This document shows positions 6,765 to 15,640 of a DNA stretch of 64,000 nucleotides, piece by piece. This stretch comes from Bacteroidia bacterium (GTDB lineage: Bacteria; Bacteroidota; Bacteroidia; Flavobacteriales; Flavobacteriaceae): NCBI GenBank assembly GCA_030429955.1, contig JAUIGO010000007.1, positions 1 to 64,000 of the forward strand, given 5' to 3'. The notes below the pieces were generated by a model. It searched no databases. It was not told the DNA's origin and worked only from the letters and a program-made list of their open reading frames with translations. Every line of letters begins with the position of its first letter. The first letter of the stretch is position 1. Made by a program: the position numbers and the translations under genes.

Positions 6765-8507
6765 TTATTTTTTCTGATAGGAAGCTAAACCACCTTTTTC
6801 ACTATCAACATGAATGCTGTAGTTAGAATTTCCTTTTACAATCCAACGTACTTTTACAATGTCATTTCCAGGGATATTTTTTACTTCCAATTTCTCTGGA
6901 TTGTTTTTTTGCTCATGAGCTACACCAAAATCTTCATCAGTTACAAGCATTCCGCTAACTACATTGGCTCCTTTAATGCTTATGTAATCAGGTCTAGTAA
7001 TGTTGTATTTTAAATCTTGACTAGCATGTGTTGGCATTAAACGATCATTCTTAATATAAGCCGTGATTTCTGTTAAGCCTCCACCCAATGATTTTTCTTT
7101 TACATTATTAACAGAAAGCATTGGCATGTGAAATGCATGATAAAAGGTGAAAGCCATATTACGATGTAATTCTTCTTCCAACATAAAGCCAGGTGTTGCA
7201 CGACCAATGTTTTTTCTAAAACCTCCTATTTCTATCTCACCATAAGTTGGATGATTGTAAGGTTTCCAGTCAGTAAAAGCATCTCCCATCAACAGGTCTT
7301 TTTCAAACTCATACATCTGGTCACGATTATTGTTTTCTGTTTTGTAGTAAGCAAAGGAGCTAAATATTTCATTGGTAAACGTATAAATACCTCTGCTGCC
7401 ATAAAACCAATCAAGTTCACCACCAAATACAGAATATAAATCTTTATATACTACCATATAACGATAACCAGGCAACATACGTTCTCCTTTTTTACCTATG
7501 GCATCATAAATAGCTATATCTGCTCTATTGTAAGTTGACAAATCTTCTTCTGCACCTGGACCTCTTAATATCATGCCTCCTGAATTATGAAAACTTTGAG
7601 CTCCAGCAATGTTTGGACGACTTAATACAAAATCGGCAACTGCTCTTGTTTCAGGAGCTGAAAATGGATATTTGTAAGCACCACGTTGAATGTAATCTGG
7701 TTGCCATTTCCAAGCCCAATCTCTATTTGGATCATAATATCCTGGTCTATCTTCGTTAACTTCTCCATCACCATCATTGTCAATTCCTTCTGAGCCTAAA
7801 TACTCATAGCGTTGTGCTGTTACAACATCATCAGGTCCTATTTCTATCATCATTCTAGGATCTTTAGGATCCACAATCATATTACCATTTGGGTTTTTAC
7901 GTCGCATCGTGGTTACTGAACCATCACCATCTAAATCTTCAAGTCCATCTTCATCAAATAAACCATCGCGATCATCATCCATAGGAATCATACCTGCTCT
8001 CGGACTACTTCCTGTGTTGGCTTCTTTCATGTAATTATTTCGTGCATCAGGATTTATCGTTGGTACGATATAAAAAATACGATCGTTAAGCATGTTTGTA
8101 ATATAATCGATATCACCGAAATTTTCAGTCAGATACCAAGCTGTATAAGTACAGATTTCAGCACCTTGAATTTCGTTAGAGTGAATGTTACCATCTACAT
8201 AAAATCCAGGCTTTCTGTCAGCATCACCAACTTTATAATTGGTAATAGCCATCATCCAGATGTCTCTTCCTTCTGTTGATTTTCCAATAGATTTTCTTTT
8301 CACTAAATCAGGATAGGCATCAGCCATTTTTTTACTTAATGCTGCCAATCCTTCTGCTGTATAATATTTGTTAAAAGAAATTTGAACTTTTGGGTTGTGT
8401 GGAGAGCCTGCAGCTCTGAATATCTCGTCGTTTTTCTGGGCAAGTACTGCTAACGGAAACATAAGTGAAAGCAATACGAAGTGTAATATATATTTGTGTG
8501 ATTTCAT
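6765..8507 (-). CDS. Secreted M14 zinc carboxypeptidase with calcium-binding insert
   Basis: The 580-residue product has a signal peptide ending AVLAQ. Peptidase M14 active-site residues are all present: zinc ligands His109 and Glu112 (GNIHSNE), His307 (AQSFHNSG), substrate-binding NRDW at 261-264 and catalytic Glu380 (TFTNE). Between the first and second zinc segments lies an insert of DxDxDG-type loops (MDDDRDGLFDEDG at 176-188, DLDGDG at 191-196, DNDGDGEVNEDRPG at 243-256) that should bind calcium. A beta-domain of about 130 residues closes the protein. It starts 6 bp after the stop of a catalytically dead paralogue, so the two are co-translated. Likely role: trimming external peptides for uptake. 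Confidence in family is high, in substrate low. Confidence 0.92.
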   Translation of the reverse strand: MKSHKYILHFVLLSLMFPLAVLAQKNDEIFRAAGSPHNPKVQISFNKYYTAEGLAALSKKMADAYPDLVKRKSIGKSTEGRDIWMMAITNYKVGDADRKPGFYVDGNIHSNEIQGAEICTYTAWYLTENFGDIDYITNMLNDRIFYIVPTINPDARNNYMKEANTGSSPRAGMIPMDDDRDGLFDEDGLEDLDGDGSVTTMRRKNPNGNMIVDPKDPRMMIEIGPDDVVTAQRYEYLGSEGIDNDGDGEVNEDRPGYYDPNRDWAWKWQPDYIQRGAYKYPFSAPETRAVADFVLSRPNIAGAQSFHNSGGMILRGPGAEEDLSTYNRADIAIYDAIGKKGERMLPGYRYMVVYKDLYSVFGGELDWFYGSRGIYTFTNEIFSSFAYYKTENNNRDQMYEFEKDLLMGDAFTDWKPYNHPTYGEIEIGGFRKNIGRATPGFMLEEELHRNMAFTFYHAFHMPMLSVNNVKEKSLGGGLTEITAYIKNDRLMPTHASQDLKYNITRPDYISIKGANVVSGMLVTDEDFGVAHEQKNNPEKLEVKNIPGNDIVKVRWIVKGNSNYSIHVDSEKGGLASYQKK

Positions 8508-8513
8508 CTCTTC

Positions 8514-10142
8514 TTATTTTAAGTTTATGGTTGCATTACTTGTTCCTGTGTGAGCAGCTCCAGCTTGTATTGTTACAGAACCTTTACCCTTTACAAGCCA
8601 AGTAAGTTCTTCTGAGCTGTCGCCATCAATACTATCTATGAGTTGAGTTTTTCTACCAGAAATGATTTCTTGGTTTGAGTTCAAGTTTAGATCAACCTTT
8701 ATTCTACGTAACCATCGTGAGCGTTTTCCCATTTCGGTATGTGTAGGCAAAAAGCCTTTGTTGTGAACATTTACTGTGATTCGTGTAAGGTTATTGTCCA
8801 CATTTTCGGTCGTGATGTTTTCAATAGTGATGTTTGGTTGAAGCTTCGTGACTTCAAGTATAAAATCCGTATGTTTTTTACTGATATCATCAACCATATT
8901 GTATGGAGGATTTGTCATTTTATATGGTGCAATGCCACCAACTTCAACTTTCTTATTAGGGAAATCAGGATGGTTTACAGCTTTCCAGTCAACAAAATAG
9001 TTAGGTAAATTTTCCTGTTCAGCCCATTGTAAAAAGTTGGCTTTAGGGTTCTTTTTAGCTTTTACTGTAGAGTCACCTTCAAACTTTGGTGGCCACCAAC
9101 CTGGAGTTCCCATGGCTAATTTTCCGAAGTGAAAATAGGACCACTCAAAAAAGCCACCACCTTGTTCATCAACAGAAGGAGCATCTTTTGTACCTGTTAT
9201 TTTTTTGTATTTTTTTGAAAGAAACTCATTAAGGGAAGCATCATCCTTTAATATGCTTGTCACCACTCTTTTATTTGCATTTTGAGCATTGTATTTAAGT
9301 GGGTTTGATAAATTGTTAGCAGGACCTAAAGTTAATATGGCATAAACGTTCCATTGTTCATATAGGAAATCTAAAAGGGCACGATGTTCTTTTTCAGAGA
9401 CTGCATGCTCACCTGCTCCAGGAGTGAAATATGGATAGTTATAGGTAAGGTTTTTATTAAAATGAATGCCACCTTTTCCATCTTCATTATACTTTCCGTC
9501 TTTGTCATTATCAATACCTTCACTAAATACTTTATAATTACCTAATTCACCTTCATCTGAATTGGCTTTAACCATAATTCGTTCATCTTCTTTTAGCTTT
9601 ACGTAGTTGCCAGTGACATCTTCAACTCTTATAAGTGTAATTAATCCGTCTTTATTTAAGTCTTCAAAGGGATCTTCATTTAATTTTCCGTCTCTATCAT
9701 CGTCAGTGTCTTTTGCATTGCCTTGTGCTTCATACTTTAAGGAAGAAAAATATTGCTCTGTGGCATTTGGACTCATGTTTGGAAAAATATAAAACGTGGT
9801 ATGTTCTAAAATTTCAGAATGGTTTTCAAGAATGTTATTGGCAATATTCACTGCCATTTCTGTGCTTAAAAGCAAGCTGCCATCAACACCTCCAACAATA
9901 GCAATAGCTGGATTGTTTTCAGGTTTTCCTTTAAATAAAGTAAGTGCCCAAATATCGTGACCACCAACTGTTTTTGTTAGTGATTGTAGTTTAGCATTTG
10001 ATGTATGTTTGCTCTGAATTTGTTTGAGCGCATTGGATATCTCGTTGTTGTTCCTGTAATCTGTCTGAGCAAATACATTTATGGAAGCAAGACACATAGT
10101 TATCCAAAATAATTTGAATAATGGTTGGTTGGTTTTAAACAT
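8514..10142 (-). CDS. Catalytically inactive M14 carboxypeptidase paralogue
   Basis: The 542-residue product has a signal peptide ending NVFAQ and aligns by eye along its whole length with the M14 enzyme encoded next. Shared landmarks are DIWALTLFKGKPENNPAI, a FYIFPNMSPNA segment, the calcium-type loops TDDDRDGKLNED and DNDKDGKYNEDG, and the GGGFFEWSYFHFG region. Zinc and catalytic residues are gone: HSNE reads GSLL (88-91), the third zinc His is Gly (ILTLGP, 269-274), and the catalytic Glu falls on Pro (GTP, about 345-347). It is intact, so it is a maintained pseudoenzyme rather than a decaying gene. It is probably a partner, inhibitor or peptide-binding companion of the active enzyme, 6 bp downstream. 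Confidence 0.85.
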   Translation of the reverse strand: MFKTNQPLFKLFWITMCLASINVFAQTDYRNNNEISNALKQIQSKHTSNAKLQSLTKTVGGHDIWALTLFKGKPENNPAIAIVGGVDGSLLLSTEMAVNIANNILENHSEILEHTTFYIFPNMSPNATEQYFSSLKYEAQGNAKDTDDDRDGKLNEDPFEDLNKDGLITLIRVEDVTGNYVKLKEDERIMVKANSDEGELGNYKVFSEGIDNDKDGKYNEDGKGGIHFNKNLTYNYPYFTPGAGEHAVSEKEHRALLDFLYEQWNVYAILTLGPANNLSNPLKYNAQNANKRVVTSILKDDASLNEFLSKKYKKITGTKDAPSVDEQGGGFFEWSYFHFGKLAMGTPGWWPPKFEGDSTVKAKKNPKANFLQWAEQENLPNYFVDWKAVNHPDFPNKKVEVGGIAPYKMTNPPYNMVDDISKKHTDFILEVTKLQPNITIENITTENVDNNLTRITVNVHNKGFLPTHTEMGKRSRWLRRIKVDLNLNSNQEIISGRKTQLIDSIDGDSSEELTWLVKGKGSVTIQAGAAHTGTSNATINLK

Positions 10143-10245
10143 AATGTGTGCGAATTTAGTTTGTGATTATGTATGTAAGCCCTTTGAAAAGGGCATCTAA
10201 CAAACGTATTCGTTATTTGTATATAATCCAAAAAAAACGAAGGCT

Positions 10246-11508
10246 TTAACTTTTGTTTAAGTAAGTTATAATCTTGGCTACAGCGCCTTGGTTGTCTTTG
10301 ATATATGTTGAATTTTGGCTACCTGATTTCACTCTTAAATCTTCATCATTAATTAAATTGATTAGCACTGAATTTAATTCAGTTTGATTTGAAATGCTAA
10401 ACATCCCTTGTTTTTCAATCATTGCTGAAGCTTCAGGAAATTTTTTGTAGTGGTTACCAATTATTATCGGAACACCAAAAACAGCAGCTTCCAGCGTATT
10501 GTGCAATCCGCTTGTACCTAAGCCACCACCAACATAAGCAATATCAGCATAGCTGTAAATTTTAGACAGTATGCCAATGGTATCAATGATAAATACTTTT
10601 GCATTTTGCAAGTCAGAGGTGTCTTTTTCAGAATACAGAATAGTAGTTTGTTTTAACTTGGTTTTTAAGTTTGAAATTTGAGCGCTTTTAATGTTGTGCG
10701 GAGCAATAATATATTTGGTGTTAGACGTATCTTCATTGATAAAATTGATGAATAACGCCTCGTCATCAGGCCAAGAGCTTCCTACAACTACACAAAGATG
10801 GTCTTGTTTAAAAGTTTCAATAAAGTTTAAAGTATTGTCAATAGTTAGTTGGTTTGAAACCCTATCAAACCTTGTGTCACCAGAAATGATAACATCATTG
10901 TAACCAATGTTATTTAGCAGTTGTTTTGATTCTTCATTCTGAACAAAAATATGATTAAAGGCAAATAAGGCTTTTTGCATCCATTGTCCTGTAGGCTTAA
11001 AAAAACTTTGATTTTTTCTAAAAAGCGCAGAAATCAGAATAGCTTTAATATGTCGTTTTTTTACTTCCAATAAATAATTTGGCCAAATTTCATACTTCAC
11101 AAAAATCACTAACTCAGGATGTACAAGATTGAGGAATCTCTTAGCATTAGCAGAAGTGTCCAAAGGTAAATAAACAACCACATCAGCAATAGGAGTGTTT
11201 TTTTTAACCTCATAACCCGAAGGCGAAAAAAAAGTGAGCACAACCTTATGTTGAGGATACATTGTTTTTACTTTCTCAAAAACAGGTAGGCCTTGTTCGT
11301 ATTCGCCTAATGAAGCACAATGAAACCAAAGGGTTTTATCGTTATCAGACAATTTTGATTCTAACAAACCAAAGCTTGCTTTTCTACCCTTTACGCCAAG
11401 TTTCAACTTTTCATTAAACAAACCAATAAGGTTTAAGTGAAATCCTGCAATATGAGTTAAAATGTTATAGAAATGTTTCAACGAAAAAAGTTTAAAGCTA
11501 AAATACAT
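10246..11508 (-). CDS. kdtA: 3-deoxy-D-manno-octulosonic acid transferase (WaaA/KdtA)
   Basis: The 420-residue product is a two-domain GT-B glycosyltransferase that moves Kdo from CMP-Kdo to the lipid A precursor at the cytoplasmic face of the inner membrane. An N-terminal membrane-associated helix (about 11-31) precedes the conserved WFHCASLGEYEQG with the presumed catalytic Glu69. Further landmarks are FVKYEIWPNYL, SALFRKNQSFF, GDTRFDRV, YVGGGLGTSGLHNTLEAAVFGVPI (the nucleotide-sugar site) and a C-terminal helical tail. Homologues usually begin near the LKHFYNIL segment, so the first 8-10 residues may be untranslated; no better ATG exists. It is transcribed divergently from the DegT gene. 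Confidence 0.92.
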   Translation of the reverse strand: MYFSFKLFSLKHFYNILTHIAGFHLNLIGLFNEKLKLGVKGRKASFGLLESKLSDNDKTLWFHCASLGEYEQGLPVFEKVKTMYPQHKVVLTFFSPSGYEVKKNTPIADVVVYLPLDTSANAKRFLNLVHPELVIFVKYEIWPNYLLEVKKRHIKAILISALFRKNQSFFKPTGQWMQKALFAFNHIFVQNEESKQLLNNIGYNDVIISGDTRFDRVSNQLTIDNTLNFIETFKQDHLCVVVGSSWPDDEALFINFINEDTSNTKYIIAPHNIKSAQISNLKTKLKQTTILYSEKDTSDLQNAKVFIIDTIGILSKIYSYADIAYVGGGLGTSGLHNTLEAAVFGVPIIIGNHYKKFPEASAMIEKQGMFSISNQTELNSVLINLINDEDLRVKSGSQNSTYIKDNQGAVAKIITYLNKS

Positions 11509-11668
11509 TGTTTCTTTTAATTGATTGGATTTACTACATGGATTTTCGTATTTTCGCTATCTGCAAATGGGAAACTATTTCGATTTAACAATCAAAATTT
11601 TCGGATGAAACGAGCTTTAAAAATTTTTAACATTACTTCACAAAAGTCAATGGAAATAATTTTTAATG

Positions 11669-11697
11669 TGAGAACGAAGTGGTTACACACGTTCTCA
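11669..11697. repeat. Hairpin between kdtA and the aminotransferase gene
   Basis: TGAGAACG and CGTTCTCA form a perfect 8-bp stem around a 13-base loop in the 235-bp divergent gap 11509-11743. It lies about 50 bp before the start of the aminotransferase gene and could be an operator or a leader structure. Nothing else is recognised in the gap. Confidence 0.4.
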
Positions 11698-11743
11698 ATT
11701 TTATAATTTTTATATAATCAATTAATTACTAAAATTTAAGCGT

Positions 11744-12898
11744 GTGAAAAAAATACAAATGGTTGACCTTAAAGGTCAATATGAAGCTATCAAAGATACC
11801 ATTGATGCCTCAGTTATAGAAGTTATTGAATCTACTGCATTTATAAACGGACCAAAGGTTCATGAGTTTCAAAAAAATTTAGAAGACTACCTTGATGTCA
11901 AGCATGTAATCCCTTGTGCTAATGGAACTGATGCTTTACAAATTGCCATGATGGGCTTGGGCTTGAAACCAGGAGATGAGGTTATTACTGCCGATTTCAC
12001 CTTTGCAGCAACTGTTGAAGTTATTGCTTTGTTAGGTTTAACACCAGTTTTAGTTGATGTAGAGCCTGATACATTTAATATTGATATTGAAGCCATAAAA
12101 AAAGCCATTACTCCAAATACAAAAGCCATTGTTCCTGTACATTTATTTGGTCAATGTGCCAATATGGATGCGATTATGGATATTGCCAACGAACATAATT
12201 TATTTGTAATTGAAGATAATGCCCAAGCTATTGGAGCAACTTACACGTCATCTAATGGGAAAAAACAAAAAGCTGGAACTATTGGTCATGTAGCTTCAAC
12301 GTCATTTTTTCCATCCAAAAATTTAGGATGTTATGGTGATGGAGGAGCGATTTTTACTAATGATGATAAATTGGCTCATGTAATTAGAGGAATTGTAAAT
12401 CATGGCATGTACAGACGTTATTATCACGATGTTGTAGGTGTAAATTCAAGATTAGATTCTATTCAAGCCGTTATTCTCAATACAAAATTGGGTCATTTAG
12501 ATGCTTATAATAAAGCAAGACAGAATGCAGCTAGAAAATATAATGAGGCGTTTAAAGGTCAAGAATATATTGTAACTCCAATTACAAAAAGAACTTGTGA
12601 TAGTATTTGTTCAGATTGTGATTGTCATGTATTTCACCAGTACACTTTAAAAATAACCAATGGCAAAAGAGATGCGCTTGTTGAGCATTTGAATAGTTTA
12701 AACATTCCTTGTGGTATCTATTATCCAGTGCCATTACATTTGCAAGAAGCTTATAAAGATGCTCGCTACAATGAAGCCGATTTTAAAGTGACCAATCAAT
12801 TAATCAAAGAAGTTATTTCTTTGCCAATGCACACTGAACTTGATGATGAGCAAATAGAATACATCACCACTAAAGTAAAAGAATTTGTAAATGGATAA
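11744..12898 (+). CDS. DegT/DnrJ/EryC1/StrS family PLP-dependent aminotransferase
   Basis: The 384-residue product starts at a GTG (11744), because MKKIQMVDLKGQYEAIK is the normal beginning of flavobacterial members; an ATG five codons later is the alternative. Family landmarks are the GTDALQIAM cofactor-binding segment (61-69), EDNAQAIGA with Asp158, STSFFPSKNLGCYGDGGA with the PLP-binding Lys192, and SRLDSIQAV. It should transaminate a keto-sugar nucleotide for surface glycan. A Cys-rich insert (Cys285, 289, 292, 294) just before HVFHQY is unusual and might bind metal. The last 8 bp overlap galE, which fits joint nucleotide-sugar synthesis. Confidence 0.9.
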   Translation: MKKIQMVDLKGQYEAIKDTIDASVIEVIESTAFINGPKVHEFQKNLEDYLDVKHVIPCANGTDALQIAMMGLGLKPGDEVITADFTFAATVEVIALLGLTPVLVDVEPDTFNIDIEAIKKAITPNTKAIVPVHLFGQCANMDAIMDIANEHNLFVIEDNAQAIGATYTSSNGKKQKAGTIGHVASTSFFPSKNLGCYGDGGAIFTNDDKLAHVIRGIVNHGMYRRYYHDVVGVNSRLDSIQAVILNTKLGHLDAYNKARQNAARKYNEAFKGQEYIVTPITKRTCDSICSDCDCHVFHQYTLKITNGKRDALVEHLNSLNIPCGIYYPVPLHLQEAYKDARYNEADFKVTNQLIKEVISLPMHTELDDEQIEYITTKVKEFVNG

Positions 12899-13916
12899 AA
12901 TACTTGTAACTGGTGGTTTAGGCTTTATTGGTTCACATACAGTTGTTGAGCTTCAAAACAATGGTTATGATGTGGTAATTATTGACGATTTGTCAAATTC
13001 ATCTATTGATATCTTAGATAGAATTACTTCAATAACTGGAAAAAAACCACAATTTGAACAAATTGATTTAAAGGAGAAAGCAAAAGTTACAGCCTTTTTT
13101 AAAAATCATAATGATATAAAAGGGATCATACATTTTGCTGCAAGTAAAGCTGTTGGAGAAAGTGTAGACAATCCGTTAATGTATTATGAAAACAACATAA
13201 ACACCTTAGTTTATGTGTTGCAAGAGCTGAAAAAATTAGATCAAGCAAACTTCATTTTCAGTTCATCGTGTACAGTTTATGGTCAAGCAGATGAATTGCC
13301 TATTACAGAAAATGCACCTGTTAAAAAAGCCGAATCACCTTACGGAAATACAAAACAAATTGGTGAAGAGATTATAAGTGACACTTGCAAAGTGAACCCT
13401 AAGCTAAAGTCTATTGCATTGCGTTATTTTAATCCTATTGGTGCTCATGACAGTGCGAATATTGGTGAACTTCCTATTGGAGTGCCACAAAATTTAGTGC
13501 CATTTATTACGCAAACAGCAATTGGATTAAGAGACCAATTGTCTGTTTTTGGTAACGATTATCCAACACCTGATGGCACTTGCATTAGAGATTATATTCA
13601 TGTTGTTGATTTGGCTAAAGCGCATGTTGTGGCTTTAGAACGTTTGCTGCAAAACAAAAATGAATCAAACTACGAAACCTTCAATTTAGGTACTGGAACA
13701 GGAAGCTCTGTTTTGGAAGTCATTCAATCCTTTGAACGTGTTACAGGTCAACAACTCAACTACAAAATAGCAGATAGAAGAGCTGGAGATGTTATAGCTG
13801 CCTATGCTGATACCTCAAAGGCAAACAACGAATTAGGTTGGAAAGCTCAGCTAACTTTAGATGATGCCATGAAATCTGCTTGGAAATGGGAGCAAAACAT
13901 TCGAAAAAATACCTAA
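12891..13916 (+). CDS. galE: UDP-glucose 4-epimerase
   Basis: The 341-residue short-chain dehydrogenase-type enzyme interconverts UDP-glucose and UDP-galactose using bound NAD. Visible are the NAD motif GGLGFIG (8-14), the HFAASKAVGES segment, SSSCTVYG, the catalytic Tyr151 and Lys155 (YGNTK), RYFNPIGAH, and the substrate-side YPTPDGTCIRDYIHV. Length is normal for the family. The ATG lies inside the end of the aminotransferase gene in another frame, so translation is coupled. With that gene it forms a two-gene nucleotide-sugar unit divergent from kdtA. Confidence 0.95.
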   Translation: MDKILVTGGLGFIGSHTVVELQNNGYDVVIIDDLSNSSIDILDRITSITGKKPQFEQIDLKEKAKVTAFFKNHNDIKGIIHFAASKAVGESVDNPLMYYENNINTLVYVLQELKKLDQANFIFSSSCTVYGQADELPITENAPVKKAESPYGNTKQIGEEIISDTCKVNPKLKSIALRYFNPIGAHDSANIGELPIGVPQNLVPFITQTAIGLRDQLSVFGNDYPTPDGTCIRDYIHVVDLAKAHVVALERLLQNKNESNYETFNLGTGTGSSVLEVIQSFERVTGQQLNYKIADRRAGDVIAAYADTSKANNELGWKAQLTLDDAMKSAWKWEQNIRKNT

Positions 13917-13957
13917 ATTAGAAGCTTAATAACATTAACTTCTAACCAATTTTAAAA

Positions 13958-15235
13958 ATGAAAAAAATACTTTTTCTTTTAGTTGCAATGTATTCATTTA
14001 GCATTGTGGCTCAAAACACGTATTTACATTGCGGAAAAATTATCGATACAAAATCTGGTCAGGTACTAACCAATAAAACCATTGTTGTAAACGGAAATAA
14101 AATAACAGCCATTCAAGATGGATTTGTGAGCACAAAGAGAGCAGACGATATTATTATCGACTTAAAAGATAAAACTGTCATGCCTGGATTTATTGATATG
14201 CATGTGCATATAGAAGGTGAAACAAGCCCAACCCAATATCTTGATGCATTTACAAAAAACGATACTGACGTCGCTTACGATGCTGCTGAAATTGCACATC
14301 GTACTTTATTGGCTGGATTTACAACAGTTAGAGATTTGGGAGGTAGTGGTGTAAATGTAGCTTTACGTGATGCTATAAATAAAGGCAAAGTTCCAGGTTC
14401 ACGTATTTTCACAGTTGAAAAAGCGATTGGAACAACAGGTGGTCATGCAGATCCAACCAACGGAATGCGTCGTGATATGATGGGAGATCCAGGACCTGAT
14501 GAAGGCGTTATCAATAGTCCTGATGATGCTAGAAAAGCAGTGAGACAACGTTATAAAAATGGCGCAGATTTAATAAAAATCACTGCAACAGGTGGCGTTT
14601 TAAGCGTAAGCAAAAATGGAGTTAATCCTCAATTCACACAAGAAGAAGTTAATGAAATTGTTAAAACAGCTAATGAATATGGAATGAGCGTTGCTGCTCA
14701 TGCTCATGGTGTTGAAGGTATGAAACGCGCTATAAAAGCTGGTGTGCAAACCATTGAACATGGCTCTTTAATGGATTTGAAAACTGCTCAACTCATGAAA
14801 CAATATGGTACCTATTTGGTACCTACACTATCTGCAGGTCGTTATGTTGCCGGAAAGGCAGATGTGCCTAATTATTATCCCGAGATTATTGTCCCTAAAA
14901 TTAAATTGATAGATGCTCAACTTAAAAAAACCTTTGCAATGGTTCAAAAGGAAGGCGTGAATATTGCTTTTGGTACTGATGCTGGTGTTTTTCCTCATGG
15001 AGAAAATGCTAAGGAATTTGGTTATATGGTTGAAACAGGTTGGTCTCCAATGTTCTCTATTCAGTCAGCTACGATTACGAATGCTAAATTATTGGATATG
15101 GAAAATGAGTTAGGACAATTACAACCTGGTTTTATTGCTGATATTGTAGCCACAAACGAAGATCCTACCAAAAACATCAAGACTACTGAAAATGTTGTGT
15201 TTGTGATGAAAGAAGGCAAAATCTATAAACAATAA
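13958..15235 (+). CDS. Exported amidohydrolase family protein (imidazolonepropionase/prolidase-like)
   Basis: The 425-residue product has a signal peptide ending IVAQN. It shows a complete metal-dependent amidohydrolase core: His82 and His84 (DMHVHIEGE), the probably carboxylated Lys207 (LIKITATGG), His248 (AAHAHG), His268 (IEHGS) and Asp341 (GTDAGVFPHG). The C-terminal segment GQLQPGFIADIVATNEDP is the returning beta-domain typical of the group. Related exported enzymes hydrolyse Xaa-Pro or acyl dipeptides or organophosphate-like amides; the substrate here is unknown. It follows galE by 41 bp but looks functionally separate. Confidence 0.9.
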   Translation: MKKILFLLVAMYSFSIVAQNTYLHCGKIIDTKSGQVLTNKTIVVNGNKITAIQDGFVSTKRADDIIIDLKDKTVMPGFIDMHVHIEGETSPTQYLDAFTKNDTDVAYDAAEIAHRTLLAGFTTVRDLGGSGVNVALRDAINKGKVPGSRIFTVEKAIGTTGGHADPTNGMRRDMMGDPGPDEGVINSPDDARKAVRQRYKNGADLIKITATGGVLSVSKNGVNPQFTQEEVNEIVKTANEYGMSVAAHAHGVEGMKRAIKAGVQTIEHGSLMDLKTAQLMKQYGTYLVPTLSAGRYVAGKADVPNYYPEIIVPKIKLIDAQLKKTFAMVQKEGVNIAFGTDAGVFPHGENAKEFGYMVETGWSPMFSIQSATITNAKLLDMENELGQLQPGFIADIVATNEDPTKNIKTTENVVFVMKEGKIYKQ

Positions 15236-15360
15236 CAAAATTTCAATTCAGTATTCGTTAATAAATTTTGCCCATAGTTGCCAATATCACAACTATATAC
15301 TCATATTATTATGAATATCTTAATTAATATATTGATTAACAATGATTTAATATTATAAAC

Positions 15361-15391
15361 TTGGAATTGGTTGTTATCATTCGTTCCTTTG
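15361..15391 (+). promoter_or_regulatory. Likely promoter of the 63-residue conserved protein
   Basis: TTG at 15361, 20-bp spacer, then TTCCTTTG (15384-15391), one mismatch from the Bacteroidota -7 box. Expected transcript start is about 18 bp before the ATG at 15416. Confidence 0.45.
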
Positions 15392-15415
15392 CATCATAAT
15401 GATAAATGATTTATA

Positions 15416-15607
15416 ATGAAATTGATTAGTATTAAAAGAGAGACTAAACCTGAAACTAGGTTTACAAGAAAAATGGGAGCTTTGTCTATAAAGGTGACTT
15501 ACATTAAAAAGCAATTTTTAAATATTCCTTTTAAAACACTTCATAAATATAGAGAAACCTATTATGGTGAAGTGAAAGATTGTGAAGATTGCGTTTTAGC
15601 TAAATAA
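15416..15607 (+). CDS. Small conserved flavobacterial protein, unknown function
   Basis: The 63-residue basic protein has no signal peptide. It contains KMGALSIKVTYIKKQ, a central IPFKTLHKYRETYYGEVKD segment and a CEDC motif close to the C-terminus. I recall near-identical proteins in other Flavobacteriaceae, always as hypothetical proteins. It has its own promoter-like element, sits about 180 bp after the amidohydrolase gene and is followed immediately by a strong terminator, all of which favour a real gene. The CxxC could bind zinc or be redox active. Function is not recognised. Confidence 0.78.
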   Translation: MKLISIKRETKPETRFTRKMGALSIKVTYIKKQFLNIPFKTLHKYRETYYGEVKDCEDCVLAK

Positions 15608-15610
15608 CAA

Positions 15611-15639
15611 AAAAGCCTCTAGATTGTCTAGAGGCTTTT
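15611..15639. terminator. Bidirectional intrinsic terminator
   Basis: AAAAGCCTCTAGA, loop TTG, TCTAGAGGCTTTT: 13 perfect pairs with A- and T-rich flanks. It separates the small conserved gene (plus) from the end of lspA (minus). Confidence 0.92.
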
Positions 15640-15640
15640 C

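Noticed and set aside
6765-10142. M14 gene split in two by a frameshift
   Set aside because: Each half has its own signal peptide and a full-length domain, and the two align with each other, so they are paralogues rather than fragments.
11521-11706. 61-codon plus-strand ORF between kdtA and the aminotransferase gene
   Set aside because: Composition is like translated AT-rich non-coding DNA, and the end of the ORF coincides with a hairpin; no family resemblance or start signal.
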